Shown: in pieces, positions 1-8,063 of the stretch
How positions within the stretch are numbered: the stretch's first letter is position 1
Layout: every line of letters starts with the position of its first letter
Source: an uncultured Lachnospiraceae bacterium
GTDB taxonomy: Bacteria; Bacillota; Clostridia; Lachnospirales; Lachnospiraceae
Reading direction: 5' to 3'
Length of the DNA: 35,994 bases
NCBI GenBank assembly: GCA_910589385.1
Contig: CAJUTU010000035.1
Location: 1 to 35,994, forward strand
Notes under the pieces: model-generated
Seen by the model: only the letters and a program-made list of their open reading frames with translations
Told to the model about the DNA's origin: nothing
Database searches by the model: none
Position numbers and translations under genes: made by a program

Positions 1-100
1 TCTCTCTTAAGAAATTTTCAAGGATCGTTGTCTATTGTTTAGTTATCAAGGTTCGCTGTGTTTCTTTGTTTTTCGCTGTCCCTCACGAGTCAGCTTACAC

Positions 101-129
101 ATAATATCACTCGTCAACGCATCTGTCAA
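101..129 (-). promoter_or_regulatory. Strong sigma-A promoter with UP-like element, reading off the left edge
   Basis: On the minus strand a perfect -35 TTGACA (124-129) is followed after 17 nt by TATTAT (101-106), which is preceded by an extended-10 TGA. Directly upstream (130-165) are phased A-tracts like the UP elements of stable-RNA promoters. The transcript runs leftward through positions 1-95 and shows no start codon with an RBS. The strength, the A-tracts and the neighbouring tRNA suggest the leader of an rRNA or tRNA operon beginning just outside the window; that identity is inference. Confidence 0.7.
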
Positions 130-230
130 GAGTTTTTTTAATTTTTTTCAACTTTTTTCATTTGCGTGATTTGAGTACTATATTTAGTGCATTTTGATAT
201 TCAACCACAAGTGCAAAGATGCTACACGCA

Positions 231-259
231 AAAACTACTGGTTTCTTTCCAGTAGTTTT
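231..259 (-). terminator. Rho-independent terminator of tRNA-Ser
   Basis: Arms of 11 bp (231-241 and 249-259) enclose a 7-nt loop. On the minus strand the stem runs into a short T tract. It lies just after the 3' end of the tRNA-Ser gene and separates it from the next minus-strand promoter at 101-129. Confidence 0.75.
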
Positions 260-273
260 GGTTGAATACCGAA

Positions 274-361
274 CGGAGAAAGAGGGATTTGAACCCTCGC
301 GCCGGTTCCCCGACCTACACCCTTAGCAGGGGCGCCTCTTCAGCCTCTTGAGTATTTCTCC
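274..361 (-). tRNA. tRNA-Ser (anticodon GCU)
   Basis: The 88-nt minus-strand sequence folds as a class II tRNA. The 7-bp acceptor stem pairs GGAGAAA (355-361) with TTTCTCC (275-281), with discriminator G at 274. The anticodon loop CTGCTAA (323-329) has GCU at 325-327, there is a long variable arm, and the T-loop is GTTCAAATC. It reads AGC and AGU serine codons. The 3' CCA is not encoded. Confidence 0.96.
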
Positions 362-449
362 AGACTCTGAATTATGACCTGCTTTTACACAGGACAATAT
401 CTAACTACTATAAAAATAAAATTCGCTGATTCTCAACAGCGTCTTAGCT

Positions 450-478
450 ATTATACAGAACACTTTCAAGAATGTCAA
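450..478 (-). promoter_or_regulatory. sigma-A promoter of tRNA-Ser
   Basis: Perfect consensus on the minus strand: TTGACA (473-478), 17 nt, TATAAT (450-455). A-rich blocks at about 480-510 resemble an UP element, as at 101-129. The predicted start is near 443, giving a leader of about 80 nt before the tRNA. Confidence 0.85.
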
Positions 479-535
479 CGGTTTTTTTCATTTTTTTATA
501 TTTTTTTGTTACCATCCATTAGATTTCACAGCCAC

Positions 536-562
536 TGCCAACGGCCGTGCCGGCCGTTGGCA
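536..562. repeat. Perfect 27-nt GC-rich palindrome (12-bp arms, 3-nt loop)
   Basis: Positions 536-547 and 551-562 are perfect inverted repeats around TGC, about 60 nt upstream of the tRNA-Ser promoter. Neither side is followed by a T run, so it is not a classical intrinsic terminator. It stands out from very AT-rich flanks. It could be a protein-binding palindrome or a short dispersed repeat. Confidence 0.7.
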
Positions 563-648
563 AATAGCTTTCCCACCTTCCTCCTGCCCTTTTTCTTTTT
601 TCAAGATTAAAACGCCTCTCATCAAAAGGCCGGCTTTTTATTTTAAGT

Positions 649-1606
649 TTATTCTATGTAATAAGAAAACCCATGTTTCCGAAGGGTTTCGCTGGCGCTT
701 TCCAGATTCATGCCTATGACATTGGGTACATCACCCGATTCTTCGCTGCAATTTATTACCTCCGTCTCAGGCTCATCATAAGAATATACCGTCTCTGCCT
801 TTGTTGTGATTCCAAGATTTAGAATTGCAATCAAACAAACAATCAGCAGTGATACTAAAATACTTTTTGAGTTTTCTTTTTCTGATTTAACCATGACTCT
901 TATCCTCTCCTCAATTGGATATCTGCAGAATGAACTGCACAAACTCCCCCACTCTGCTTTCTTCTCCTCTAAATTTATCAAAATATGCAAATACTCTTTC
1001 TTATATTCTGGAGCTTGATGCTTTAATAAGGCTTCGTCACATGATAGTTCAATGTCGCAGTCCACAAAAAAGTACATTACCCAGATCAGGGGATTGTACC
1101 AGTAAATCGAACAAATAAGAACCATTATCCATTTTAACAGCACATCCAGATGCTTTATATGGATAAACTCATGTTCTAATACAAATCCAAGGCTTCTTTC
1201 TTTCATATTTTTATGCTGCGCCGGAAGCAAAATAACCGGTCTTATTAATCCATACGTCAGCGGCGCCGCTATTCTGTCTGATTCCCTGATCTCCACCTTT
1301 CTTTTTAAAGAATGTGATTTTTTCCATTCCTCAAAATATATGCCTTTAACAGGTAACGCCATACAATATAGCTTTCTTTTTACCAGATGTGAGTGAATAA
1401 AAAAAAACTGCAATGGCAATTGCCCCAACCAGCCATATTATTTTCATGATCTCATCTACAGATGACAGCAGCATATCGTCACCTAACAGTTCTATTTTTT
1501 CCTGCAATCGAAAAATACTTGCTGCGTTATTGTTTACATCAATGTTTTTTAACTGCAGCTCAAGTATAAAAGGGCATAATAGCCGGATTTTTGAGGTTGA
1601 GAATTT
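649..1606 (-). pseudogene. BlaR1/MecR1-type M56 metalloprotease remnant with C-terminal PASTA-like segment
   Basis: The intact C-terminal part (from 1428, only a TTG start) encodes 259 residues. It has the zinc-protease motif HEFIH (LEHEFIHIKHLD), a membrane segment after it (ICSIYWYNPLIWVMYFF), a further TM (ILVSLLIVCLIAILNLGI), and a PASTA-like end (VPNVIGMNLESASETL). This is the sensor/protease half of BlaR1-like proteins. Upstream in the +1 frame another hydrophobic segment (IIWLVGAIAIAVFFY) is open back to a stop at 1607-1609 and meets the protease frame at a T9 run (minus strand, 1399-1407). One T fewer would join the frames. The usual first TM helices are absent, no RBS precedes any start, and no BlaI-like repressor gene is adjacent. 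It is most likely a decayed gene. A homopolymer sequencing error could explain the frameshift but not the N-terminal loss. The upstream limit is approximate. Confidence 0.75.
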
Positions 1607-1686
1607 TCAGAAAAAGGATCCGGCCAGGAAAGCAAAATCCGACAAAACGTGTCACCGGCGCGCTTTGCTGGGTACTTCATAATAAA

Positions 1687-1730
1687 ATCGGAAAAGGCTG
1701 CTGCAACAAAGTGCAACAGCCTTTTCCGAT
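1687..1730 (-). terminator. Terminator after glgP
   Basis: A long, nearly perfect hairpin (ATCGGAAAAGGCTG arm with its complement) is followed on the minus strand by TTTATT. It sits 13 nt after the glgP stop and closes the ileS-glgP block. Confidence 0.9.
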
Positions 1731-1742
1731 CAAACAACTGCC

Positions 1743-4274
1743 TTAATCTTCTTCTAAGGGCTGAACTTCTACTTTTTCAAGTTTCCAGATATCCTTTACA
1801 TACTCTTCGATGGTACGGTCTGATGTGAATTTTCCGCAGCATGCAGTGTTCATCATCGCCATACGTGACCATTTCTGCTCATCACGGTAAGTTTCTTCCA
1901 CACGCTTCTGTGCATCTGCGTAGGCGCGGAAATCTTTTAAGATAAAGTACATATCTGCCCGCGGCGTACACTGGGTATTCAGAAGAGAATTATACAGGTT
2001 CTTATACATATTATGGTCGCCATTTGCGTAAGTTCCATCCATTAACTGGTCTACCACGCGTTTCATCTCCCAATCTGCGAAGTAAACGTCAATCGGATTA
2101 TATCCGCCATGGTTCTCAAAGCCGATAACTTCTTCGGATCTCAAGCCGAAGATAAATGCATTTTCGATTCCTACTTCTTCTACGATCTCTACGTTTGCAC
2201 CGTCCATCGTCCCAAGAGTCGGAGCGCCGTTCAACATAAATTTCATATTGCCTGTACCAGACGCTTCCTTGGATGCTGTGGAGATCTGCTCGCTGACATC
2301 TGCAGCCGCAAAGATCATTTCTGCATTGGATACACGGTAGTCCTCAATGAATACAACTTTGATCTTTCCGTTGATGCTTCTGTCGTTGTTGATCACATCT
2401 GCAACAGAGTTGATCAGCTTGATTGTTTCTTTTGCACGCTGGTATCCTGCCGCAGCCTTTGCCCCGAAAATAAATGTTCTTGGATAGAAGGACATCTCTG
2501 GATGCTCTTTGATCTGGTTATACAGATACATTACATGAAGGATGTTCAAAAGCTGGCGTTTGTATTCGTGGAGACGCTTCACCTGTACGTCAAAGATAGA
2601 GTTCGGGTCTACGTCAATTCCATTATGCTTTTTGATATATTTTGCCAGACGGATCTTATTTTCATGCTTGATCTGCATAAATTCACGTCTTGCCTGCTCA
2701 TCCTCAACTAATGGTTTCAGTTTTGCGAGCTGGGACATATCCGTAAGCCAGCCATTGCCGATCTTGGATGTAATCCAGTCTGCAAGGAGCGGGTTGCCGT
2801 GTGCCAGGAAACGCCTCTGGGTGATACCATTTGTCTTATTGTTAAATTTCTGCGGCATCATTTCATAGAAATCTTTCAATTCCTGATTCTTCAAGATTTC
2901 CGTGTGGAGCTGTGCAACACCATTTACGGAGAATCCGGAAATGATCGCCATATTTGCCATACGCACCTGGCCGTCCCACAGGATTGCCATCTTGCGGACT
3001 TTCTCTTCATTTCCCGGATATTTTGCACGCACTTCGTTTACGAAACGGCGGTCAATCTCTTGAATGATCTGGTAAATACGCGGAAGCAGTCTGGAGAAGA
3101 GGTCGATCGGCCATTTCTCCAATGCCTCTGCCATGATCGTATGGTTCGTATAAGCACAGGTCTTAGTCGTCACATCCCATGCATCTTCCCATGACAAATG
3201 TTCTTCATCGATCAAAAGGTGCATCAATTCCGGCACCGCAATAGTCGGATGGGTATCGTTCATCTGGATGACCACTTTTTCATGGAGCTTACGGATATCG
3301 TCATGGTCTTTTTTATACTTCGCAATCAATGCCTGCAGGCTGGCAGAAATAAAGAAATACTGCTGTTTCAGGCGCAGTTCTTTTCCTGCATAGTGGTTGT
3401 CGTTTGGATACAGTACTTCTACGATATTTTTTGCCAGGTTTTCCTGCTCTACAGCCTTATGGTAATCCCCCCGGTCAAAGGAATCTAACTGGAAGTCTGT
3501 GATCGCTTCCGCATCCCAGATACGCAGCGTATTGACTACGTGGTTCCCATAGCCGACGATGGGCATATCATAAGGGATCGCTCTTACAGATTCATAATTT
3601 TCCTGGATAAAGACATCCCTTCCGGTCTTCGGATCTCTCTCAAAACGCACGGTTCCTCCAAAGCGGACTTCCTTCGCATATTCTGGACGGCGAAGTTCGA
3701 ACGGATATCCTTCTTTCAACCAGTTATCGGGAGCTTCCACTTGATAGCCGTCTTCGATTTTCTGTTTGAACATACCATAACGGTAACGGATACCGCATCC
3801 ATATGCCGGATAATTCAGTGTTGCCAGTGAATCCAGAAAGCAGGCCGCAAGTCTTCCAAGACCACCGTTTCCAAGAGCCGGATCAGGCTCTTCATCCTCG
3901 ATAACATTGAGCCCTAAGTATAGCTCTTCTAAAGCTTCCTTCACTTCTGTATACGCAGTCATATTAATCAGGTTGTTACCCAGGGCACGGCCCATAAGAA
4001 ATTCCATGGACATATAATATACGGTCTTTGCGTCTGCTTTTTGATAAGCCTCCTGGGTTGCCAGCCAGTCATCAATGATAATATCCTTTACCGCGTAGCA
4101 GACTGCCTGGAATATCTGCTGCTGGGACGCCTCGTTGATCTTCTTTCTGTAAAGCGTCTTTACATTATCCTTCACAGTTTCTTTAAATGTCTCTTTGTCA
4201 AATCTTTTGCTGTACATGTTTTCATTTCCTCCCATATCTTCCTCTTTACCTTTTCCAAACAGCTTTTCTAACAT
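1743..4274 (-). CDS. glgP: Glycogen/maltodextrin phosphorylase (GT35)
   Basis: Cytoplasmic PLP enzyme releasing glucose-1-phosphate from alpha-1,4-glucans. The 843-residue product has the conserved N-terminal block PALGNGGLGRLAACFLDS, the substrate region RFLAHGNPLL, and the PLP-lysine signature EASGTGNMKFMLNGAPTLGT near the C-terminus; length is normal for the family. Two starts are plausible: ATG at 4274 (RBS GGGGAG, 10 nt away) and ATG at 4217 (MYSKRF, RBS GGGAGG, 10 nt away). The second fits the usual family N-terminus, giving 824 residues. It begins 33 nt after the ileS stop with no terminator or obvious promoter between, so it probably shares the ileS transcript. Confidence 0.96.
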   Translation of the reverse strand: MLEKLFGKGKEEDMGGNENMYSKRFDKETFKETVKDNVKTLYRKKINEASQQQIFQAVCYAVKDIIIDDWLATQEAYQKADAKTVYYMSMEFLMGRALGNNLINMTAYTEVKEALEELYLGLNVIEDEEPDPALGNGGLGRLAACFLDSLATLNYPAYGCGIRYRYGMFKQKIEDGYQVEAPDNWLKEGYPFELRRPEYAKEVRFGGTVRFERDPKTGRDVFIQENYESVRAIPYDMPIVGYGNHVVNTLRIWDAEAITDFQLDSFDRGDYHKAVEQENLAKNIVEVLYPNDNHYAGKELRLKQQYFFISASLQALIAKYKKDHDDIRKLHEKVVIQMNDTHPTIAVPELMHLLIDEEHLSWEDAWDVTTKTCAYTNHTIMAEALEKWPIDLFSRLLPRIYQIIQEIDRRFVNEVRAKYPGNEEKVRKMAILWDGQVRMANMAIISGFSVNGVAQLHTEILKNQELKDFYEMMPQKFNNKTNGITQRRFLAHGNPLLADWITSKIGNGWLTDMSQLAKLKPLVEDEQARREFMQIKHENKIRLAKYIKKHNGIDVDPNSIFDVQVKRLHEYKRQLLNILHVMYLYNQIKEHPEMSFYPRTFIFGAKAAAGYQRAKETIKLINSVADVINNDRSINGKIKVVFIEDYRVSNAEMIFAAADVSEQISTASKEASGTGNMKFMLNGAPTLGTMDGANVEIVEEVGIENAFIFGLRSEEVIGFENHGGYNPIDVYFADWEMKRVVDQLMDGTYANGDHNMYKNLYNSLLNTQCTPRADMYFILKDFRAYADAQKRVEETYRDEQKWSRMAMMNTACCGKFTSDRTIEEYVKDIWKLEKVEVQPLEED

Positions 4275-4307
4275 GAACCTTCAACTCCCCTTTTTAATAG
4301 GCTCTAA

Positions 4308-7300
4308 TCACTTTTTTTCCACTCCCATAGTTACATCTTCGCCGTTGATCTTCCATTCCTTCACATACCCGGCAGGTTCTGCCTTTGTGACTGCGTTGGC
4401 AAGCACTTCACTTCCGATGGAGCCGGCATGTTTTGCTAAAACGCCTTCGGCTTTTTGGCTTCCTGTGTACGTCACCCTGATCTTATCCATCACTTCAAAG
4501 CCTGCCTCTTTACGCATGGTCTGGATCTTGCTGATAAGTTCCCGGACAAAGCCTTCTTCCAGAAGTTCCTCTGTCAGATTGGTATCCAGCACAACCGTGA
4601 TACCGCCGTCATTTTCTGAAACAAATCCTGAAACCTGTGCCGTTTCGATCAACAAATCTTCTTTGAACAAAGTGATTTCCTGTCCGTCGATATTCAGTTT
4701 TAAAGAGCCCTCTGTATTTACTTCATCCATGGCAGCATTTCCGTCCAGACTGTCCAGGGCTTTCCGGATGCCGCCTAACATCTTACCATATTTTGGCCCT
4801 ACTGTCTTTAATTGCGGCTTAAAAGTATAAGAGGTAAAGTCACGGACATCATCCGTAAACTTGATATTTTTTACATTTAATTCGTCTGCTACGATTTCCT
4901 GATAGTACTCCGGCAGTTCAAAACCGGCTTTTACAAACATCTGGCCGATCGGCTGACGGTTCTTGATATTGGAGGTATTCCGGCATGCACGGCCCATAAC
5001 GACCAGCTTCAGGACCAGTCCCATATCTTTTTCCAGCTCCTGGTTGATATAAGCGTCATTTGCCGCCGGAAAATCACACAGATGAATACTTTCCGGAGCA
5101 CTCTCGTCCAGGCCGCACACCAGGTTCTGGTAAATCTGCTCTGTCATAAACGGAATCAGCGGAGCCGCTGCTTTTGCCACGTTTACCAAAGCCGTATACA
5201 GTGTCATATAGGCATTGACCTTATCCTGCTCCATGCCTTTTGCCCAGAAACGCTCCCGGCTTCTTCTCACATACCAGTTGCTCAGATCTTCCACAAAATC
5301 CTGCAGTGCGCGTGCGCTCTCCGGAATCCGGTAATCTGCAAGGTGTTCATCCACAGCCCTGACTAAAGTATTCAGCTTAGAAAGCAGCCATTTATCCATA
5401 ACCGGCAAGGTATCATAGCCAGGAACGGTAATGAGGGCGGAATCATTTCCACTCATATTCTGTGCATTTTTGTCAAATGGTTCCAGCCCATGCTCATAAG
5501 GGTTGAATCCGTCGATATTGGCATAAAGCACATAGAAAGCATAGGTGTTCCAAAGGGTTCCCATGAATTTACGCTGTCCTTCCATCACCGCCTTGCCGTG
5601 GAAACGGTTTGGCAGCCAGGGAGCGCTGTTCACATAGAAATACCAGCGGATCGCGTCTGCGCCGTATTTCTCCAGTGCGTCAAAGGGGTCTACCGCATTT
5701 CCTTTGGATTTGCTCATTTTCTGGCCCTTCTCATCCTGCACATGGCCCAGGACGATCACATTTTCATAAGGCGCCTTGTTAAAGATCAATGTCGAGATCG
5801 CGAGCAGGGAATAAAACCATCCGCGAGTCTGGTCCACCGCCTCGGAAATAAACTGGGCCGGGAACTGCTGCTCGAAGATTTCTTTATTTTCAAACGGATA
5901 ATGATGCTGCGCAAAAGGCATGGCGCCGCTGTCAAACCAGCAGTCGATCACTTCCGGCACACGATGCATCTCTTTGCCGCATTTCGGACATTTGATCGTC
6001 ACTTCATCAATGTACGGGCGGTGCAGCTCAATATCGTCCGGGCAGTTATCGGACATGGATTTCAGCTCTTCAATGCTTCCGACAGAATGCATATGGCCAC
6101 ACTCGCATTGCCAGATATTTAACGGCGTGCCCCAGTAACGGTTCCGGCTGATGCCCCAATCCTGGACATTTTCCAGCCAGTCTCCGAAACGTCCTTTTCC
6201 GATACTCTCCGGAATCCAGTTGATGGTATTGTTATTTGCGATCAGATCATCCTTTACCGCAGTCATTTTGATAAACCAGGATTCCCGCGCGTAGTAGATA
6301 AGCGGAGTGTCGCAGCGCCAGCAGTGGGGATAGCTGTGTTCAAACTTGGGTGCGGAGAACAAAAGGCCTCTTGCCTCCAGTTCTTTCAATACTTCCGGGT
6401 CTGCTTTCTTGACAAACAATCCGGCAAATGGCGTGGACTCTGCCATATTTCCCTTTTCGTCTACAAGCTGGACGAATGGCATATCATACTTGCGGCATAC
6501 ATTTGCATCATCTTCACCAAATGCAGGCGCAATATGCACTACTCCTGTACCGTCAGTCAGAGTAACATAGTTATCGCAGGTCACATAAAAGGCTTTTTTA
6601 TTCTGCCCTTTAATCCCGTCCGCCGCACATTGGTAAAGGGGTTCGTATTCTTTGTATTCCAGATCTTTTCCTACATAAGTCTCCTGGATTTCATATGCAG
6701 GCTTTCCGTCCTGTGACAGGGGGCCGAGAACCGTATCCAAAAGGGCCTCTGCCATATAATAAGTGTATCCGTCTACGCAGGTTACTTTCGCGTAAGTCTC
6801 ATTCGGATTGATACAAAGCCCCAGGTTGGAAGGCAGTGTCCATGGCGTAGTGGTCCATGCCAGGAAATAAGCGTCCTCGTCCTTCACCTTAAAACGGACG
6901 ATAGCGGAGCGCTCCTTTACATCCTTATACCCCTGCGCTACTTCCTGCGCGGAAAGTGGGGTACCGCAGCGTGGGCAGTAAGGAACTATCTTGAAGCCTT
7001 TGTAGAGCAGGCCTTTATCCCAGATCTGCTTCAGCGCCCACCACTCGGACTCGATAAAGTCATTGTGATAGGTGACATACGGGTGCTCCATATCCGCCCA
7101 GAAGCCTACAGTGCCGGAGAAATCCTCCCACATGCCTTTGTACTTCCAGACGCTTTCTTTACATTTGTCAATGAACGGCTCCAGACCGTATTCTTCAATC
7201 TGCTCCTTGCCGTCTAATCCCAGTGCGCGTTCCACTTCCAGTTCTACCGGAAGGCCGTGGGTATCCCAGCCCGCCTTTCTCGGGACTTCATAGCCTTTCA

Positions 7301-7520
7301 TGGTACGGTAACGAGGGATCATGTCTTTGATGACACGGGTCAGCACATGGCCGATATGGGGTTTGCCATTGGCCGTCGGCGGACCATCGTAGAACGTGTA
7401 CATCGGGCTGCCTTCCCGCTCTTTCATGCTTTTGCGGAAAATGTCCTGGTCGGCCCAGAACTTTTCGACTTCTTTCTCACGCTCTACGAAATTCATATCC
7501 GTAGATACTTTTTTGTACAT
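4308..7520 (-). CDS. ileS: Isoleucyl-tRNA synthetase
   Basis: Charges tRNA-Ile with isoleucine. The 1070-residue protein has the class I motifs HIGH (TANGKPHIGHVL) and KMSKS (GQKMSKSKGNAVDPF), an editing domain between them, several Cys pairs (YCPRCG, HCWRC, CECGH, CPKCG) that may bind zinc, and a C-terminal extension after the anticodon-binding domain. These features, including WDTHGLPVE, match the longer type-2 (eukaryote-like) IleS class rather than the E. coli/B. subtilis type. The start is the ATG at 7520 (RBS AGGAAAGGAAG, 7 nt away); an in-frame TTG at 7580 lacks an RBS. It is preceded by a T-box leader and followed closely by glgP. Confidence 0.97.
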   Translation of the reverse strand: MYKKVSTDMNFVEREKEVEKFWADQDIFRKSMKEREGSPMYTFYDGPPTANGKPHIGHVLTRVIKDMIPRYRTMKGYEVPRKAGWDTHGLPVELEVERALGLDGKEQIEEYGLEPFIDKCKESVWKYKGMWEDFSGTVGFWADMEHPYVTYHNDFIESEWWALKQIWDKGLLYKGFKIVPYCPRCGTPLSAQEVAQGYKDVKERSAIVRFKVKDEDAYFLAWTTTPWTLPSNLGLCINPNETYAKVTCVDGYTYYMAEALLDTVLGPLSQDGKPAYEIQETYVGKDLEYKEYEPLYQCAADGIKGQNKKAFYVTCDNYVTLTDGTGVVHIAPAFGEDDANVCRKYDMPFVQLVDEKGNMAESTPFAGLFVKKADPEVLKELEARGLLFSAPKFEHSYPHCWRCDTPLIYYARESWFIKMTAVKDDLIANNNTINWIPESIGKGRFGDWLENVQDWGISRNRYWGTPLNIWQCECGHMHSVGSIEELKSMSDNCPDDIELHRPYIDEVTIKCPKCGKEMHRVPEVIDCWFDSGAMPFAQHHYPFENKEIFEQQFPAQFISEAVDQTRGWFYSLLAISTLIFNKAPYENVIVLGHVQDEKGQKMSKSKGNAVDPFDALEKYGADAIRWYFYVNSAPWLPNRFHGKAVMEGQRKFMGTLWNTYAFYVLYANIDGFNPYEHGLEPFDKNAQNMSGNDSALITVPGYDTLPVMDKWLLSKLNTLVRAVDEHLADYRIPESARALQDFVEDLSNWYVRRSRERFWAKGMEQDKVNAYMTLYTALVNVAKAAAPLIPFMTEQIYQNLVCGLDESAPESIHLCDFPAANDAYINQELEKDMGLVLKLVVMGRACRNTSNIKNRQPIGQMFVKAGFELPEYYQEIVADELNVKNIKFTDDVRDFTSYTFKPQLKTVGPKYGKMLGGIRKALDSLDGNAAMDEVNTEGSLKLNIDGQEITLFKEDLLIETAQVSGFVSENDGGITVVLDTNLTEELLEEGFVRELISKIQTMRKEAGFEVMDKIRVTYTGSQKAEGVLAKHAGSIGSEVLANAVTKAEPAGYVKEWKINGEDVTMGVEKK

Positions 7521-7585
7521 AGTGACTCTTCCTTTCCTGATTTTGACTTTCTTGATTTCAAATACTCTGTAACGGTACAACGAAG

Positions 7586-7616
7586 TCCGCAGTCATGTTT
7601 CTACATATTCTGCGGA
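7586..7616 (-). other. Extra hairpin between T-box terminator and ileS start
   Basis: Arms TCCGCA/TGCGGA, with an inner ATGT/ACAT pairing, form a hairpin in the 165-nt stretch between the T-box terminator and the ileS ATG. There is no T run after it. Its role is unknown; it may stabilise or process the mRNA. Confidence 0.4.
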
Positions 7617-7685
7617 GACTGCCACTGCTTATACCCAAAGGGCTTCCCGAAATCCATGCTCCTGGAGGCATCAAGCATATTTTGT

Positions 7686-7721
7686 AAAAAAAACGCTCCC
7701 GTCCTGTAATAGGACGGAAGC
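7686..7721 (-). terminator. Conditional terminator of the ileS T-box
   Basis: The stem pairs GCTTCCGTCCT with AGGACGGGAGC (7695-7721) around a 5-nt loop and is followed by T8 (7686-7693) on the minus strand. It is mutually exclusive with the antiterminator described for the T-box. Confidence 0.9.
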
Positions 7722-8012
7722 ATAAATCCGCTCCGCTATGACCACCCGTTACAACATGCCAAAGCACCGCTTCCTAATCCAAGCCTGCAGCGCCCTGGTC
7801 TCACTGTGATTCTATATTTCTTCCGGTAACGGCGGAAAACCGTCAGCCCCTACTGCCTAATTTCTATGACCTGGGTTCGGAACCTGCGACTCGGGAGTGA
7901 TATTCAGAAGCATCTTACTCGCACCGGTTTCCCACCATCCCCGGCTCTCTAAGGCTTTTGGATCCATCCTACTGTCTCCGTCATTGTCTTTTCATTCATG
8001 CTCTTTTTATAC
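7686..8012 (-). promoter_or_regulatory. T-box riboswitch (tRNA-Ile) leader of ileS
   Basis: Minus-strand leader of about 325 nt. Stem I contains the conserved AG-bulge/GNUG-like stretch (AGAGAGCCGGGGATGGTGGG) and a specifier loop GAATATCACT with the Ile codon ATC at 7899-7901. The T-box region reads ACGGGTGGTCATAGCGG; its TGGT can pair with the ACCA end of uncharged tRNA-Ile (discriminator A). The terminator (7695-7721 plus T8 at 7686-7693) has an 11-bp stem whose 5' arm CCGT would instead pair with ACGG in the antiterminator. Low charged tRNA-Ile should therefore raise ileS transcription. The T-box core departs from the usual AGGGTGGNACCGCG. Confidence 0.9.
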
Positions 8013-8018
8013 ATGGCT

Positions 8019-8047
8019 ATTATAAGTAGAAACAAAGGGTTAGTCAA
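8019..8047 (-). promoter_or_regulatory. sigma-A promoter of the ileS leader
   Basis: TTGACT (8042-8047), 17 nt, TATAAT (8019-8024) on the minus strand, placing the start near 8012. It lies just past the dacF stop. Confidence 0.85.
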
Positions 8048-8063
8048 GAGGTTTTCTTATTTT

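Noticed and set aside
374..610. 78-codon plus-strand frame upstream of the BlaR1 remnant
   Set aside because: It runs across the tRNA promoter, its A-tracts and the palindrome, is Phe/Ser-rich and has no RBS.
1549..1737. 62-codon minus-strand frame ahead of the BlaR1 remnant
   Set aside because: It includes the glgP terminator hairpin and lies in a frame unrelated to the TM segment of the remnant; no RBS.
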